From: Paguma larvata
Taxonomy: Eukaryota; Chordata; Mammalia; Carnivora; Viverridae
Reading direction: 5' to 3'
Length of the DNA: 64,000 nucleotides
Assembly: GCA_030068075.1 (NCBI GenBank)
Contig: CM057830.1
Location: 25,948,247-26,012,246, forward strand
Shown here: in pieces, positions 1 through 12,717 of the stretch
How the letters are laid out: each line of letters opens with the position of its first letter
How positions within the stretch are numbered: position 1 is the stretch's first letter
The notes under the pieces: generated by a model
The model's database searches: none
What the model was told of the DNA's origin: nothing
The model's input: the letters and a program-made list of their open reading frames with translations, nothing else
Translations under genes and position numbers: made by a program

Positions 1-24
1 CCGACTGAGCCATCCAGGTGCCCC
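1..24 (-). mobile_element. CAN-SINE head (cut by window edge)
   Basis: The first bases read gactgagccatccaggtgcccc, the reverse complement of the tRNA-derived head of the carnivore SINE. The remainder lies left of the window. Confidence 0.85.
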
Positions 25-1263
25 AGGAATATTTAACTAAGGAGGCAAAAGACCTGTATTCTGAAATCTATAAAGACACTGATGAAAGAAATTGAAGAAG
101 ACACAAATAAATGAAACAACATCCCACACTCGTGGATTGGAAAATTAATATTGTTAAAATGTCCATATTGCCCAAAGAAATCTACTGACTCAGCACAATC
201 TCTACCTAAAATCCAATTGCATTTTTCACAGAACCAGAAGAAACAATTCTAAACTTTGTATGGAACCAGAGAAGACCCCAAACAGCTAAAGCCCTATAGA
301 AAAAACACAGCTGGAGGCATCACACTACCTGATCTCACCCTATATTACAAAACTATAGTAACCAATACAGTATGGTTTGGGCATAAAAGTAGACACATAA
401 ATCACTGGAACAGAACAGAGAGCCAAGTAATAACCTCACACATATATGGTCAATTAACTTACAACAAAGTAGGCAAGAATAAACAGTCGTGGAAAAGATG
501 CTCTTCAACAAATGCTGTTGTGAAAACAGGACAGCCACATGCAGAAAAAAAGAAAAAAGAAAGAAAGTGGACTCTCTCTTACACGATACACAAAACCTAA
601 CTTAAAATGAATGAAAGACTTGATTGTAAGACATGAAGCCATAAAACTCCGAGAAGAAAACAAATGGCAAGTTCCTTGACATCAATCTTGGTGATGATTT
701 TTTGGATTTGATTCCAAAAGCAAAGGTACCAAAAGCTAAAATAAACGGGCGGGACACCATCAAACTACAAAGCCTCTGCACAGGAAAACACATCAACAAA
801 TAACGAAATGACCACATACTAAATGAAGGAAAATATTAGCAAATCATAAATCTGATAAAAGATTAATATCCAAAATATGTAAAGAACTCATACAAAATAG
901 CAAAAAAAAAAAAAAGAGAGAGAGAGAGAGAGAGAAACAAACAAAAAACCACAAAAACCAGTGTGAGCAAAAAAGGGGCAGGGAATCAGTATAGGCATTT
1001 TTCCAAAGATGATACATAAGTGGCCAATAGTCACATGAAAAGATAAATGTTCAACATCACTAATCAAAAGGGAAATGCCAATGAAAACCACAATGAGATG
1101 TCACCTGATACCTGTTAGAATGGCTATTATCAAAAAAACAAAAAACAAACAAACAAAACAGAGGAAATAACAAGTGCTGGTGAGGAAATCCCTGTGCGCC
1201 CCCATGTGGTGGGAAAGTAAATTTGTTCAGTGACTGGAAAATAGTATAGACGTTAGAACTACC

Positions 1264-1421
1264 GGGGCACCTGGGTGGCTCAGTCGGTTGAGCATTCAAC
1301 TTCAGCTCAGGTCATGACCTTGTGGTTCACGAGTTCGAGCCCCGTGTCGGGCTCTGTGCTGAGAGCTTAGAGCCTGGAGCCTGCTTTGGATTCTGTGTCT
1401 CCCTTTCTCTGCCCCTTCCCT

Positions 1422-1452
<31 letters not shown>

Positions 1453-1501
1453 TTTTCAAAAATAAATAAACATTAGAAAAAAATTGTAAAAAATTAAAAA
1501 A
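1264..1501 (+). mobile_element. CAN-SINE (felid type) inside L1
   Basis: Complete: ggggcacctgggtggctcag head, A/B-box region with gttcgagcc, CT repeat and A-rich tail. Inserted into the older L1; the host sequence agaactacc just before and agaagtgcc just after resemble a target-site duplication with two changes. Confidence 0.93.
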
Positions 1502-1765
1502 TAGAAGTGCCATAAGATCCAGCAATTCTAACTCCAGGTACTTAACCAAATAAAATGAAAATACGAAATCAAAAAGATATACACGCCTCTATGTTCACTG
1601 CATTATTATTTATAAAAGCTGAGATATGGAAACAATTTAAGTGCCCACTGATGGAAGAATGGATAAAGAAAAGGTGATATAACTCATAATGGAATTTGAC
1701 TGAGATAGATAGACAGACAGACAGATAATGGAATACTACTCAGCCATAAAAAAAGAATGATATCT

Positions 1766-1970
1766 AGGAGTGCCTGGGTGGTTCAGTCAGCTGAGCATCC
1801 AATTTAAGCTCAGGTCATGATCTCACAGTTTGTGGGTTTGAGCCCCATGTCGGGCTTTGCACTGACTGCACGGAGCCTGCTTTGGATTCTGTCCCTCTCT
1901 CTCTGCCCTTACTCTGTGCTCGCTTGCTCTCTCTCTCGAAAATAAGTAAACCTTTTAAAAAATTTAAAAA
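1766..1970 (+). mobile_element. CAN-SINE inside L1
   Basis: Complete SINE with a slightly diverged head (ggagtgcctgggtgg). Flanked by a 15-bp target-site duplication, aaaagaatgatatct at 1751-1765 and the same with one change at 1971-1985. Confidence 0.93.
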
Positions 1971-2449
1971 AAAAGAATGAAATCTTGCCATTTGCAACAA
2001 TATAGATGGACCATGGGGCTATTATGCTAAGTGAAGTCAGACAGAGAAAGACAAATATCATGTGACTTCACTTACATGTAGAATCTAAAAAAAATAAATA
2101 AAAAATAAAAACAAAAAACAAAAAACAAAACAAATGAAATAGAACAAAACAAAAACTCATAGATACATAGAACATAATGGTGGTTGCCAGAGGAGAGGCA
2201 AGTTGTGGGTGAGCAAAGCGGGCAAAGGAGGAACCCAAGAGGTACAAACTTCCAGTTACAAAATAAATAAGTCAGGGGGTTAAAATATACATGTTGACTA
2301 CAGTCAGTAATATTGTGGTGTAACTTTGGATGGTAATGGATGGTAATGAGATATGTGCTGATCATAGGGCATATAACATAAAATCATTATGGTGTATTCC
2401 TGAAACTTATACATCAGTTATACTCCAATAAAAAATGTCTAATATCGGC

Positions 2450-3100
2450 CTAAGATTCATTCCTTCATAGGTGATCTGCCTCACCTCTCTGGTTGCTAAT
2501 ATATAATTTACCTTTGTCTTTGGAGTTCTGCAGTTTAACTATGATATGACTAAGAGTAGATTTCTACTTATTTATCCTGCCTGTCATACATTGTGACTTC
2601 TGGTTAAGTGGATTTAGCAGCTGGCTCTGGAAATTTTTCTTTGACATCCTTCACATCTTCTTTCAAATTCATTATTTTATTCTCTTCATCAGAATCTCCC
2701 ATTAGACATAGGTTAAATGTTCATAATCTACCCCCAATATATTTGTCTTCCTGTTCTTATTTTCTGCCTCCTTAATTTTTGGTACTACATTCTGTATATT
2801 ATTTTTCAATTTCCTCTTATTTTTTCTTCAACTGTTTAATAAATGTTAGACTTATCCTTTCTGAGTTTTAGAAAGTCAAATTTAATTCCAGTAGTTTTAT
2901 TTTGATCTTTTCAAATCTTCCTTGTCAATTTTTTCATGTATTTAATATTAACATCATTTATATCTTAAATATTTGATCTGCTTATTTAGTACTAATAACC
3001 TGGTAATTTTAATATGTGAAATTATAGAGGATGTGGTCTAAATTAGCTCTGTCTTCTATGCAAGGACTTCACTTCATGAAGGCTTGTGGGTTATTTTTGT
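2450..3100 (-). mobile_element. Possible ancient L1-derived sequence
   Basis: Blocks such as gttctgcagtttaactatgatatgactaag and atttatcctgcctg resemble a widespread mammalian ancient L1 region read in reverse, continuing beyond the SINE to about 3420. Heavily degraded; family not certain. Confidence 0.35.
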
Positions 3101-3104
3101 TTGT

Positions 3105-3314
3105 TTTTTAAGTTTATTTATTTTTGAGACAGAGAGAGAGACAGAGCATGAGCAGGGGAGGGGCACAGAGAGAGAGGGAGGCACAGAATCTAAAGCAGGC
3201 TCCAGGCTCTGAGCTGTCGGCACAGAGCCCGACGCGGGACTGGAACTCACAGACCGCGAGATCATGACTTCCGTGAAGTGGGACGCTTAACTGACTGAGT
3301 CACCCGGGAGCCCC
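3105..3314 (-). mobile_element. CAN-SINE
   Basis: Reverse-orientation copy: T tail, ttatttatttttgagacagagag, GA-rich tract, then gctccaggctctgagctgt and the tRNA head ending near cccgggagcccc. Some CpG decay in the head. Confidence 0.93.
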
Positions 3315-4839
3315 TGTTTGTGCGCTATTTTTATTGTGAGCTCCAATTTCACCAAATTTAATCTATAGGAAAACTAAGGCCAATTTTCTTTCTGAAAGAT
3401 TTGGATTTGCGCCTGACTAGTGCTAGGGTGCCATCAACTTAGAGTCACTTAGTCTCTTGTTTGGGCAATTCCTTGACCCTTACTGACAATACACACTCAA
3501 ATAACACATCCTCAAAGGAAGAGGTACATTTACAAATTTTAAGATGAGAGGAATATAACTATTTTTACCATTACTTCTGTACTCAGTGCAAAGAGAAATG
3601 GAACTATTTTTATATCAGCACCTTGTCCCAAAAGACGGAAAACTCCTGTCCATCATTTCACTGAAGACATAATAGATAATATTCACTGAGAAATTTTAAG
3701 GTTTATATAGATTCTCTTTTCAGATCCCCAATTTGGCTTGAGCCTCAAACTCATCTTTCTCTTCTAACAAAGGGAAATTTGCCCTAATTTGCCAAAAATA
3801 TGAGTTGCTAGTTTAAGTTTTGAACACCAGGGTAATGCAATGGCCAGTCCTCATAGTTGCATAACTTCTATGGCTTCAGTGTCATCCATTTTTTTCCCTC
3901 TCCTATGAAGGCAAACTCATCCTTCCTTGCAGGAGGAGGGAAAAAAAAGCATTTAAAAGTATATTTATTGGAAATTTCCCAGCATCTTGATGTTGTACAG
4001 AAGGCATTTTAGAATACTTAGTCTGCCTCACCCATGGAAATGGAAGTGTGCTGCATTTCAACATCTGGGAAGTAGGCTAATCAAATCTACCTCATAAAAC
4101 TAGTGTGGGTATTAAGTTTTATACTGTTTATCATTGCTTCACACAATGAATGACATGAAAATGCACTCAATAAATATTAGCTCTTACGATTGTCATAGGT
4201 TGATATTTTCTAAAAAAATAAACATATTGAAAAAATCATAAAGCATTAGACAAATGGCTTTGCAATAAACATGTTGACCTCCTGACTGATACACTGTCAC
4301 TCATTTTTCTGGACTGCTTTACCATTTTTCTTCAATCAGTATTTGTCTACTCAGGTCTATCTGTGCTACTACGGATGTAACACTGAGTGAACAATTCAAA
4401 GTCAAAATTACCCGGGACAATTAATTGGTCCCTCAAGCTGCCTATCATTAAACTTACTATGAAAGCAGAATTAACTAAGTCAGATTTTGCCTGTTCTTTT
4501 TACTCTGTTATTTAATGTCAGGTGAAAGAATTTACAGATGACTTTGGAAGGGACAGATGTTGGGCTATTAATAATTCACAACGAGAATGAAACAATCACT
4601 AATCAAGAGAACTGATGAACACTGTAGACTTCTAAATGAGTGATTTTAAGATTTAGGACTCGAAGATTGTTTCTTTTAGTCATCCCTAATACTTTTAAGC
4701 TCATGCTGTAAGCTTTCCTTAAAAATTGGCAACCCAGTGAAGTGCAATATTCACTTCTTACCAGGTGGCTTTTACTGTTAACACAAGGAAAAGATCACCG
4801 TGATTGGAGGTACTACGGTCAAATGGTCCTGTGCCCAGT

Positions 4840-5040
4840 CTCCAAGCGCAAAGAGACTTGGGTCTAAATGCTTGATAGCCTCTTACTATCTCTGTGGCCT
4901 TTGATACCATTTCCATTTCTATAAAACAGGTTGTAAAAGACCTTAAAACATATGGCTATTGTGCCAACAAATGAAAAAAAAATGCATCCAGAACACTTAG
5001 AGCGGTGACTGGGCCTCTGTAACCATTAGACTCATTGCTC
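4840..5040 (+). repeat. MIR-like relic
   Basis: Contains the MIR core order: cttgggtctaaatgc, a tactatctctgtggcctttg stretch and ccatttctataaaacagg. Diverged, as expected of this ancient tRNA-derived SINE. An additional MIR 3'-end-like segment with actcaataaatattagctc lies near 4040-4190. Confidence 0.6.
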
Positions 5041-6398
5041 TCATTGTGTATTTTGCTGTATCACTAACAAATCTTCTGTAGCTTGGTTAGTCTGCAATAA
5101 GTTGTAAAAATCAGATGATTTGCTCTGATTTTTGGAGCTGTTTCCTGGATTGCTAACCATCTTCCAAATCATTACTATGAGTAGAAAATACAGTGCCATA
5201 CGATTATGAAGAGTGAATGATGCCTTTTCAAGGAATGGAAATAATTTATTACTTATCTGAATGCAAACTCACACTCTCAAATTAGGAACAGGATCTAACA
5301 TATCTCTTTTAAATATTCATAGGCAATAAAAACTCTGGCTGTTTGATTGATTTAACAGGCAATTGAATGTTACCTTTGCTCTGCCTAATTGCAGCTATAA
5401 GAAACATTAGGTGGGCAATAAAAAAACCTCACAAACCTCTGACATGGGCATTTAATTGAGAATAAAATGGGCTAAGGCTCATCTTCAAAGGGCACTTTGT
5501 TTACTGATGGAAAAACTGTTTTTCTTTAGCCAACAAAAAAAAAAATCAAGAAAATTATGGCTTAAAACAAATTTAGAATTTTTCACTATAACAATCTAAT
5601 GTACTATACAGTTTTTTCGGAAAACAAATCAATTTAAAAACTATTACCGTAATCATTTAATTTTCTCAGCCCCTTGGATAATTTATCCCAAGGCTATTTC
5701 TACAATGAACCAAAACATCAGTCTTCTCAACTAAATATTCCATGGGAGCACCCAAACGATTAATTTAGCTAATAAATTATTAGATATTTCTCTGCTACCT
5801 AAGTAGCTTGTAAACGCTCAGAGAACCCAGCTTATACCCTGAGAAACAGGAAAACTCTGTCGCTACCCATCATTTTAAGTCAACACCATATCTTTAAAGT
5901 CACAGCAGATTAAAGACTAGCACAAAAGAATTTGAGAAGGATATTATCTCCAACATATGTGTTTTTTTTTCCTAAAGCACCAAATGTGCCTTTTTCTGAC
6001 CGCCCAATTACTCTCAGCTTATTATTGGCTAGATACCTTACATTAGCATAGCCAGGACTGATGCCGGTTTTAAGTTTATTTCAAGTTATCTATTTTTACA
6101 AAATTATGCCTAATAGACTATTGGGGTAGAAGTGAAGACCTTCCAGTTTTAAGGCTTAGAGGATGATAAAAAGTCCTTTTATCAGTCTTCTGCATTTATC
6201 GAAGCAATGGAAGCATGTGTGTTTCATTGTTTTTCGTACTGGAATATACGTATTTGTTGGTTTATCCCTGACATTGATGGGATGCACACACACACAAACA
6301 CAAAAGAATCCATACGCATTGCTTTGAGGGTAGGTCCTATAGCATACAACCTAGTAAAAATAAACGCCACTCATTTATAGCACTATACTGCTAAACAG

Positions 6399-6511
6399 TG
6401 TGTATATACACACACACACACACACACATACATAGACATACATATATATACATATATGCATATGTGTATACGTATACATATATACGTGTGTGTGTGTGTG
6501 TATACACACAT
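6399..6511. repeat. Composite (CA)n/(TA)n/(TG)n microsatellite
   Basis: A run of tgtatataca, (CA)n, mixed TA/CA, then (GT)n and tatacacaca. The (CA)n and downstream (TG)n blocks are complementary, so the tract can fold back on itself. Likely length-polymorphic. Confidence 0.9.
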
Positions 6512-6690
6512 ACTGTCAGCACTTTCCACGCAGTATTTTATATTTTGCTCAGGAGATCCCTATGAAGCAGATGCTGTTAACAGAGATGAGAAAATGGAAA
6601 CTTGAAAATATTACCCAAGGTCACACAGCCAAGGAGTTGTGCAGGGATGTGCCGGTGATCAACTTACAGCCTCTAAATGATGATCTGTTT
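6512..6690 (+). repeat. MIR relic
   Basis: Contains gatgagaaaatggaaacttg, cccaaggtcacacagccaagg and gtgatcaacttacagcc, matching the order of the MIR core and 3' part. It directly follows the microsatellite. Confidence 0.7.
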
Positions 6691-8279
6691 GTGATACTAG
6701 AGTATTTCTTTTGCCAGCTGACATGATGCTAAACTTTGTCAGTAGAGGGCACTGGAGTAACACTGGGGGAAGTAAAGACTTTTCTGTTCTAGTGTGTTTT
6801 TACTTCTCTTTTCCTCCCATGGCTCTGTGTTGACCCGTAGGATGCCTGGCAAAGCTTAACTCCTCTGTTCCCAACTCTCCCACCCACAAATTTCAGCAGC
6901 ACCCTCTACCGATGTCTTCTGACAAGCTCTGCGCGTGCCCCAGTAGCAGGTTCATCAGGGGTGGCAAATCCATGGGCAGCTTCCTGGGGTCCAAGCTCGT
7001 TTCCCTAAGTTCAACAGCACCAGACACAGGTAGCTTCCTAACAAGTACAACAGGCACATCATCCGGCCTCCCGGCAATTCAAGGGCATCCCCCACAGGCT
7101 ACTTTCTGATGAATTCTGTCAGTACCGCACTCCAGGATTCTGATGTCACAGGGTTGAGCCCACTGACTATGTGCTAGCTCTGGTGGGGTCAACCCGGACA
7201 ATTTCTTTACCATCTCATGGGTTGGAGTCACACTCTTGCCAAACCAGTTTGAATCCCAGCCTTGGGTACAGTTCCTTGCTTTCCTACTCAGTTCCTTCCT
7301 TGGGTACTATGCCTCAACCTTAGGGTATTCTTTTTGAGTTGTCTTCTATTTTCTCTTAAAAATTAATTCCCAATACTTTGTTATTTGTATTAAACCTTCC
7401 CTGTTCAAGTTACTGTGTCATTTCTGTGACCTATCTAACCCTAGTGCAAAGCAAGGGACTAGTGCCACCCAAGTTTTTCTGATTCAATTTTCAATGCTTT
7501 AACCACTCAGTTTGGATATAGCAGAGTAGGTGTTCAATCAAGGTTTGTTTTTGAGATGAATTTTTATTTATTTGGGGAAAATGCCTGGTTCTGCACCAAA
7601 GACCTTTGCAATATAAGAACAGAAGTCATTTTTGTGTTACTCAAGGTTTGCAAGAATATTACATAAATGAGCCCGATGCCAAGGTCAGGTCAGAGAATGA
7701 TTGTTCCTATGGATAGAAAAGATAGACTGCAGTGTTAAAGATTACAATTTGGGCCTTTTCGCAGCTTAGCCAAGATCAGTTTTACAATGAGAGTTTTGAT
7801 TTTTTGCTTTAAATGCAGTTTCTGACTTGACACTAACATTCAAATTAAATAAAAGCACATTCCAACTCCGCATCAAACTTCGAATTTAAATGAACTTTGA
7901 ATTAGTTGCTACCTACAAATAACTCTAATTCACGTCCAATAACAGAGCAACAATGGTGAAAGGCCAAGGGACTGTTTGGAATCCCCTTTCTAACTCCAGT
8001 CCTTTGTATTGATATGGGTAAAGGCTGATTAAACTACTCAAGCAAGACAGCGGCAGGGTTCAGAACCATTTAGAAGACACCTGCGCGCGACCTTCGCACT
8101 CATCTGCCCCAAGGTCACCGACCCATAAGCAGGATCTGAGGGTTCTCCTATTCCAGACTTCTTTCCAACTGACAAACATGATCCAACTTCTTCCCCACTG
8201 AAATAACACAAGGTTTCCTGCATACCCTCCTAGCTTAGAATGCTGCCTTAAGGGGATACCATCCCCCTCAGGATCTTTC

Positions 8280-9240
8280 TTTTCCTTCACAGCAGATGGT
8301 ACAAACTTGCCTTCCTCCTTCCTCTTCCCTAATGTCTTCTGTATTGCACCAGCGCTGTTCTCGCTGCCCTCAGGGAAACTCCATCAAAAGTGTTCTGACA
8401 AATATCGTAAGTGATGTCCTTTTTGCCCGATTCTGTCTTCACCTTACCAGGGCCCTCTATTGTATTTGACTTTTTTTCATGTCTTCTCTTAGTAAACTAC
8501 TACCTCTCAAGCACCCTGCTTTCAATTTGGTTTCCTTATATCTCTGTGATCATTCTTTCTTGTTGCCTTTGTAAACACCATTTCTTCTGCCTCACCCTTA
8601 ATTTTATGTTTCATCCCTAAGTTCTGCCCATGATTCATCTTTTGGCTTACCTAGTGTGATGCCATAAACTTCTAGAGTTAAGTAGCATGTGGCTTGGTAA
8701 ATCCCACATCCGTATAACTAGTCTGGATCACTCTAACTCCAGATCTCTCTTTTACTGACTTATAGATTATCCCCCTAGACACCCTGTAAGCACTAGTCAA
8801 CTTTGTTGATACCCTACCACATGATCCCTTAACCTCAATGGCTTTGAGTTCACCTGAGGCTATGGTGGCCAGTTTCCGCTAGCACTGTAACATTCCCACG
8901 GTAAGCACCCACACTTCTTAATTTGACTGTCCTCGAAAGCCCAGAAGTGCTGGATTTTATGCACCTGAGGGCAATCCTCCAACAAAAAGAGAGAGAAATT
9001 GGTGGATAAACACTCCAATTTCCATGAGCTCAGGGGGATAATTCTGAGCGTGTTCTGGAGCCCCGGTGTTCTACTTGATTTCTTTAAAGCCCCCAGTTGG
9101 ACTAGCCCTGTCACTCACAGTGGAAACTCACTGATAAAGTACCCTTTATCCACCTTCCAAGCTTTCATTCCCCCTTCTCCCCACTCCCTCACGTGTCATG
9201 CTTGGTATTATCTTCCAAATTAACTATCAGGGCCTAAGTC
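8280..9240 (+). repeat. L2-like relic
   Basis: CT-rich, low-complexity-free sequence with L2-type phrases (cctcagggaaactcc, tcatttcttctgcctcaccc). Assignment is by texture only; no target-site duplications visible. The many short open frames here are not gene-like. Confidence 0.35.
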
Positions 9241-9399
9241 TTTGACTCAGGGATTGCTTTTGGTTGGTATCGAACTTAAGCAGGCACTTCAGGATCAATG
9301 GAGATAAAATGTGACATGTGATTTTTCACTTTCAAACTATTTTTTTCTTATTTTCTGCATCTTGTTTATGAAAAAGAAGAGATACCCAGTCACTTGAAT

Positions 9400-9990
9400 C
9401 AGAAATCTAGATGCTCTCCTAGATGGTTCATTTTACTGTACCTATCACCACTGCCCTTGCTTTCAACTGAGCTAAAATTACGTGGTCCTTGCTCTCACTA
9501 CCTACCACCCCCCGAGTTCGTACACCACGTACCCTCTATAGTCTCTGTGGAGGTAATGGGGAATGTGGCAGCTCTCTTCTCCTTCCCTCTTACATTTTAA
9601 ACCCTTCAGTGGTTCCCTGAGGGTATGAGTCTAGACCAGGCTGTTGGAGAAGCAGAGATCTCCCTCAGCAACCGTGTTCCTGCCCATTTGTTCAGGCCTA
9701 CCTTTGGACACTTCACCCCCACCCCGAACCTTACCCTCCACCAAAACCAAACGGTTTGCAGATGTGCATGGATAACCACTCTCGTATTTCCAAGTCTTTG
9801 CGTGTGTACATCTACCTGCCTGGAATCGCAATCTCCTACTCTACCTTGAAAATGTCATTTACAGTGATTTTTCTCTAGAAAAGCGATCCCAAATACCTTC
9901 CAATGCTGACCCACACAGGTGTGTGCCCTTTTTGAGTTCTCTAATCCTCTGTGATAACTTTTAACACATCTTTTGGCATCTTTTAAGGAT
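9400..9990 (+). repeat. L2-like relic
   Basis: Contains L2-type wording such as cccttcagtggttccctgagg. Diverged; may be contiguous with the preceding L2-like stretch. Confidence 0.45.
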
Positions 9991-10823
9991 AGTATTGGTT
10001 TTTATGTTCTGAATACACAAAAAATCAGTGAAGTTTTGTGAAACTACTCAATGGCTGTAAGTAATGAACGAGAGGAATTTTCCCTACTTATAACTTCACC
10101 TTAGAACATGGTCTCACATGCTACAGACACGTTTAGTAAATGGATATAAAACTAAAGTTCATGATGATCTATTTTTTTCTTTTTGAAAAATAATCCATTT
10201 TTTGATTTAGGAGAGTGTACACAAAACACTGTTTGATTGGGAGTAATAGGTTATTTTCTCTTAACATTCATTTAAAAATTAAAAAAAAAACACATGGTAT
10301 CAATTTTAATTATGAAAATCCCTCTGTTACATATAAGTTAAAACACTTTAGTATTACTCAGGAAGAATAAACAATTTCTAGGGTACTAATAAGATCATAC
10401 ATATTACTAACCCATTACACATGACAATAACATGTGCGTGCATGCACTGACAAAGGTGGGGAGAGAGGGAGAAAGGGATGAGGATACCTGCACATGCTGG
10501 GTAACCTTGGGTAGGGAAAAGAATTCTGTGGTTAAGATCTGATGCTGAACACTACACTAACTTTTCTGTTTGTGGACTCGAACACATTACTCTATCTGGT
10601 ACGTCTGTTTCCTGTTAAAACTCCTACTTTATAATGCTTCTGTAAGATAAAGTAATAAAGGACACAGGTAAATAATTTTCTCATGTTTAGCACATGACAA
10701 TTTCTTAAACCCGGAAGCCGAGCTAATATTCAAGTATTCTTCGTTTTATCAGAGAGGGCCAAAAGTATCTGCCAGCCAACTATGCCAACCATTTTCAAAG
10801 ATTTTTCACTCTGATCACCATAC

Positions 10824-10973
10824 CTCTTCATGTAGTTCTCTCCAACGAGAATTAAATGTCTCAAGTTCCTCATTGATCAGTTCATCCATGACTCCACCAT
10901 CTGTTAGGGTCTGTGCCAATATGCGAATCTGATTCGGGTTATCCTCTGAATGCCGCATCAAATTTTCAAGTGA
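10824..10973 (-). CDS. DMD: Dystrophin exon 29
   Basis: 150 nt, 50 codons, phase 0, starting SLENLMRHSEDNPNQ and ending RWRELHEE. The encoded amino acids appear identical to human exon 29 as I remember it. It encodes the latter part of rod repeat 9, ending at the helix C NSRWREL motif. The acceptor is gcatttcag and the donor GAG|gtatggt. It is the last exon seen on the 3' side; exon 30 would lie left of coordinate 1. The retinal Dp260 first exon, which lies close to exon 30 in human, is therefore not expected in this window. Confidence 0.98.
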
Positions 10974-12582
10974 CTGAAATGCATTTGTAATAATTATTAT
11001 TTCCCTTCTTTCTCTAAATATATTGAATTAACACAAAATGCTCGGTATCTTCTTATTTACATATCATTAAGTTAAAAGCAATTCCAAGCAATAGTTAATT
11101 GGGATAATAAAACATCAAAGTCCATTGTTATTAACAAGTAGGATGTTTCTGCATGTCTATCTTCATGGGCTTGTGGCAGGATTATGGACTTATTCTCAGC
11201 CACCTTCTTCTTTGATGTCCTCTACTCTTAACCCTGGAAATACAAAATACTCGATTTCTCAACTTCTCTTATAGCTAGTGACGGCTAAGTGATATGATTC
11301 TGACAATATATGCAGGAAGAAATTCACGAGCAATTTTCTTTCCCAAATTAAAAACAGAAGTTACAACATTAAAAAAAAAATCCCTTTGCCCTTCATACTT
11401 TTCACACACACACAGCTTAGAGGTGGAGCAGCCATCTTTGGACTGAAAGGCAAGAAAGATGAGAATGAAGTCCTTCCGTGTGATAATTTAATAGGATAAC
11501 TGCATCGTCACACCCTTTGCTGTGGCCACCATCCTTCTACGAATGCACTGCGTGTGCTTTGTCTTTTATGGAAGATGCATCACGTGGCTGATTCACAAGG
11601 AATTCGTGGTCAGGTCACATCTCTGAATAGGACAAGACCAACATAAGAGTCCACTTGTGACCACTCTCGTTGTTCTTCGATGCCTCTTCAGGTTTTACCA
11701 TTCTCTTGAGAAAAGTGGGAAGTTGGATACATGATGTTTAGGTTTCTGCTGCAACATTCTAGAGTCTCAATTCTCTCTAAAGAAACATTTTTTTCTCATC
11801 TTAATTTATGTACCTCATTTTAGCACATTTAAAGAGGGACTGCATTGCCAATGGCCCTATATGCAAAACATATGGCTAACCTACATATTCATTATGCATA
11901 AAGGGTTAACCAAAAGTACAATAAAATAGATAGAATATAAATTATTGTTAGAAGTTCACATAAATCAGTCTATGCATGCCAATTCCTTTAAACTTTACTT
12001 TTCAAAGGTCTACAAAATAAAACTTGAAAGCGTACTAAGATTCTGTAGTACTAAAATGTACGAACATTTTAAAGATATATTTCTAATATCAGAGCATGTC
12101 CATGTGATACTTCACAACATTCTGTAAGGTATAAATTCATGCTTTTAAATAATTTCAAAGTATGGCTCAAACATAATAAAAGTATATTTCAATGCAAGAA
12201 AGGTAGCTTTTACACTGGAAATAACGTTTTATATTATCATCCTGTTTAGCTCAACTCCAAAGGAGCAAACTTGTGCATTCAAAGTCTCTTTGCAGGTCTG
12301 TCTGTGGTAGGTTTAACAGTAAAGAAAAGTGGCCACATAGAACTTCGTAATTAAAAAAGGCAGGTGTCCTCTGAAAGAGGTTATTTAAATCCTCTCGAAA
12401 ACCTTGAAGATTTCTAGAAGAAAAAAAGGCTTCATCCAAGGTGCCAGTGTGTGCGGGGTGGAGGGAGGGGGAGGCATTAGCAAGTATGCACTCTGCACTG
12501 TTTTCTTTCTATTTACTTTCTACTTGGTACCGGGCGTCCACTGCATATCAATTATGATCATTTAAATTAATTCACCACTTAC
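10974..12582 (-). other. DMD: DMD intron 28
   Basis: 1609 bp between exons 28 and 29. No young SINE or L1 is visible. The part near 11170-11660 has the feel of an ancient degraded repeat but I cannot place it. The rest is AT-rich unique sequence. No other exon-like frame seen. Confidence 0.9.
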
Positions 12583-12717
12583 ATCAAGCACCTCAGAGAT
12601 TTCCTCAGCTCCACTGGGAATATTTTCAGTGGTTTTAAGTTTGAATTCTACTTCATTTAGCCACTTGTTTGCCTTCTCCAAGTAGGACAATAATTCATGC
12701 CAGCACGCCCAAACTTC
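12583..12717 (-). CDS. DMD: Dystrophin exon 28
   Basis: 135 nt, 45 codons, phase 0, starting EVWACWHELLSYLEKANKW and ending EEISEVLD. It encodes the repeat 8/9 boundary and the first helix of repeat 9, with the paired tryptophans of the spectrin-like fold. The acceptor is tttcttag and the donor GAT|gtaagtg is close to consensus. The intron before exon 29 is only 1.6 kb. Very close to human. Confidence 0.97.

Larger units (their letters stand above)
27..2445 (+). mobile_element. Old LINE-1, 3' part, with two nested SINEs
   Basis: ORF2 C-terminal sequence and 3' UTR in plus orientation, aligning by eye with the 3' half of the full-length L1 at 50700-52130 but much diverged. Recognisable blocks include the one coding KTLYGTRED/HINHWNRTES, the region of the Cys knuckle, and the 3' end near 2430 with aataaaa. 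Two CAN-SINEs are inserted (1264-1501 and 1766-1970), splitting it into three pieces. The (GATA/GACA)n tract at 1704-1727 lies within the L1. Confidence 0.85.
1..10823 (-). other. DMD: DMD intron 29 (partial)
   Basis: Non-coding intron sequence. It holds a SINE head at 1-24, an old L1 with two nested SINEs (27-2445), possible ancient L1 sequence (about 2450-3420) interrupted by one minus SINE, MIR relics, a composite CA/TA/TG repeat near 6400-6511 and L2-like stretches at 8280-9990. Stretches 3420-4840, 5040-6400, 7500-8280 and 9990-10823 show no repeat or exon I can name. A segment at 6890-7480 looks like an old mobile-element relic but I cannot assign a family. Confidence 0.9.

Noticed and set aside
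1264..1340. tRNA-Lys-like genes
   Set aside because: All are the tRNA-derived heads of CAN-SINEs, followed by SINE bodies and A tails.
1..10823. Dp260 retinal promoter and first exon in intron 29
   Set aside because: In human this promoter lies within a few hundred bases of exon 30. Exon 30 is outside the window, and no frame matching the Dp260 N termini I remember was found. A MSAK-type frame near 8110 does not continue as expected.
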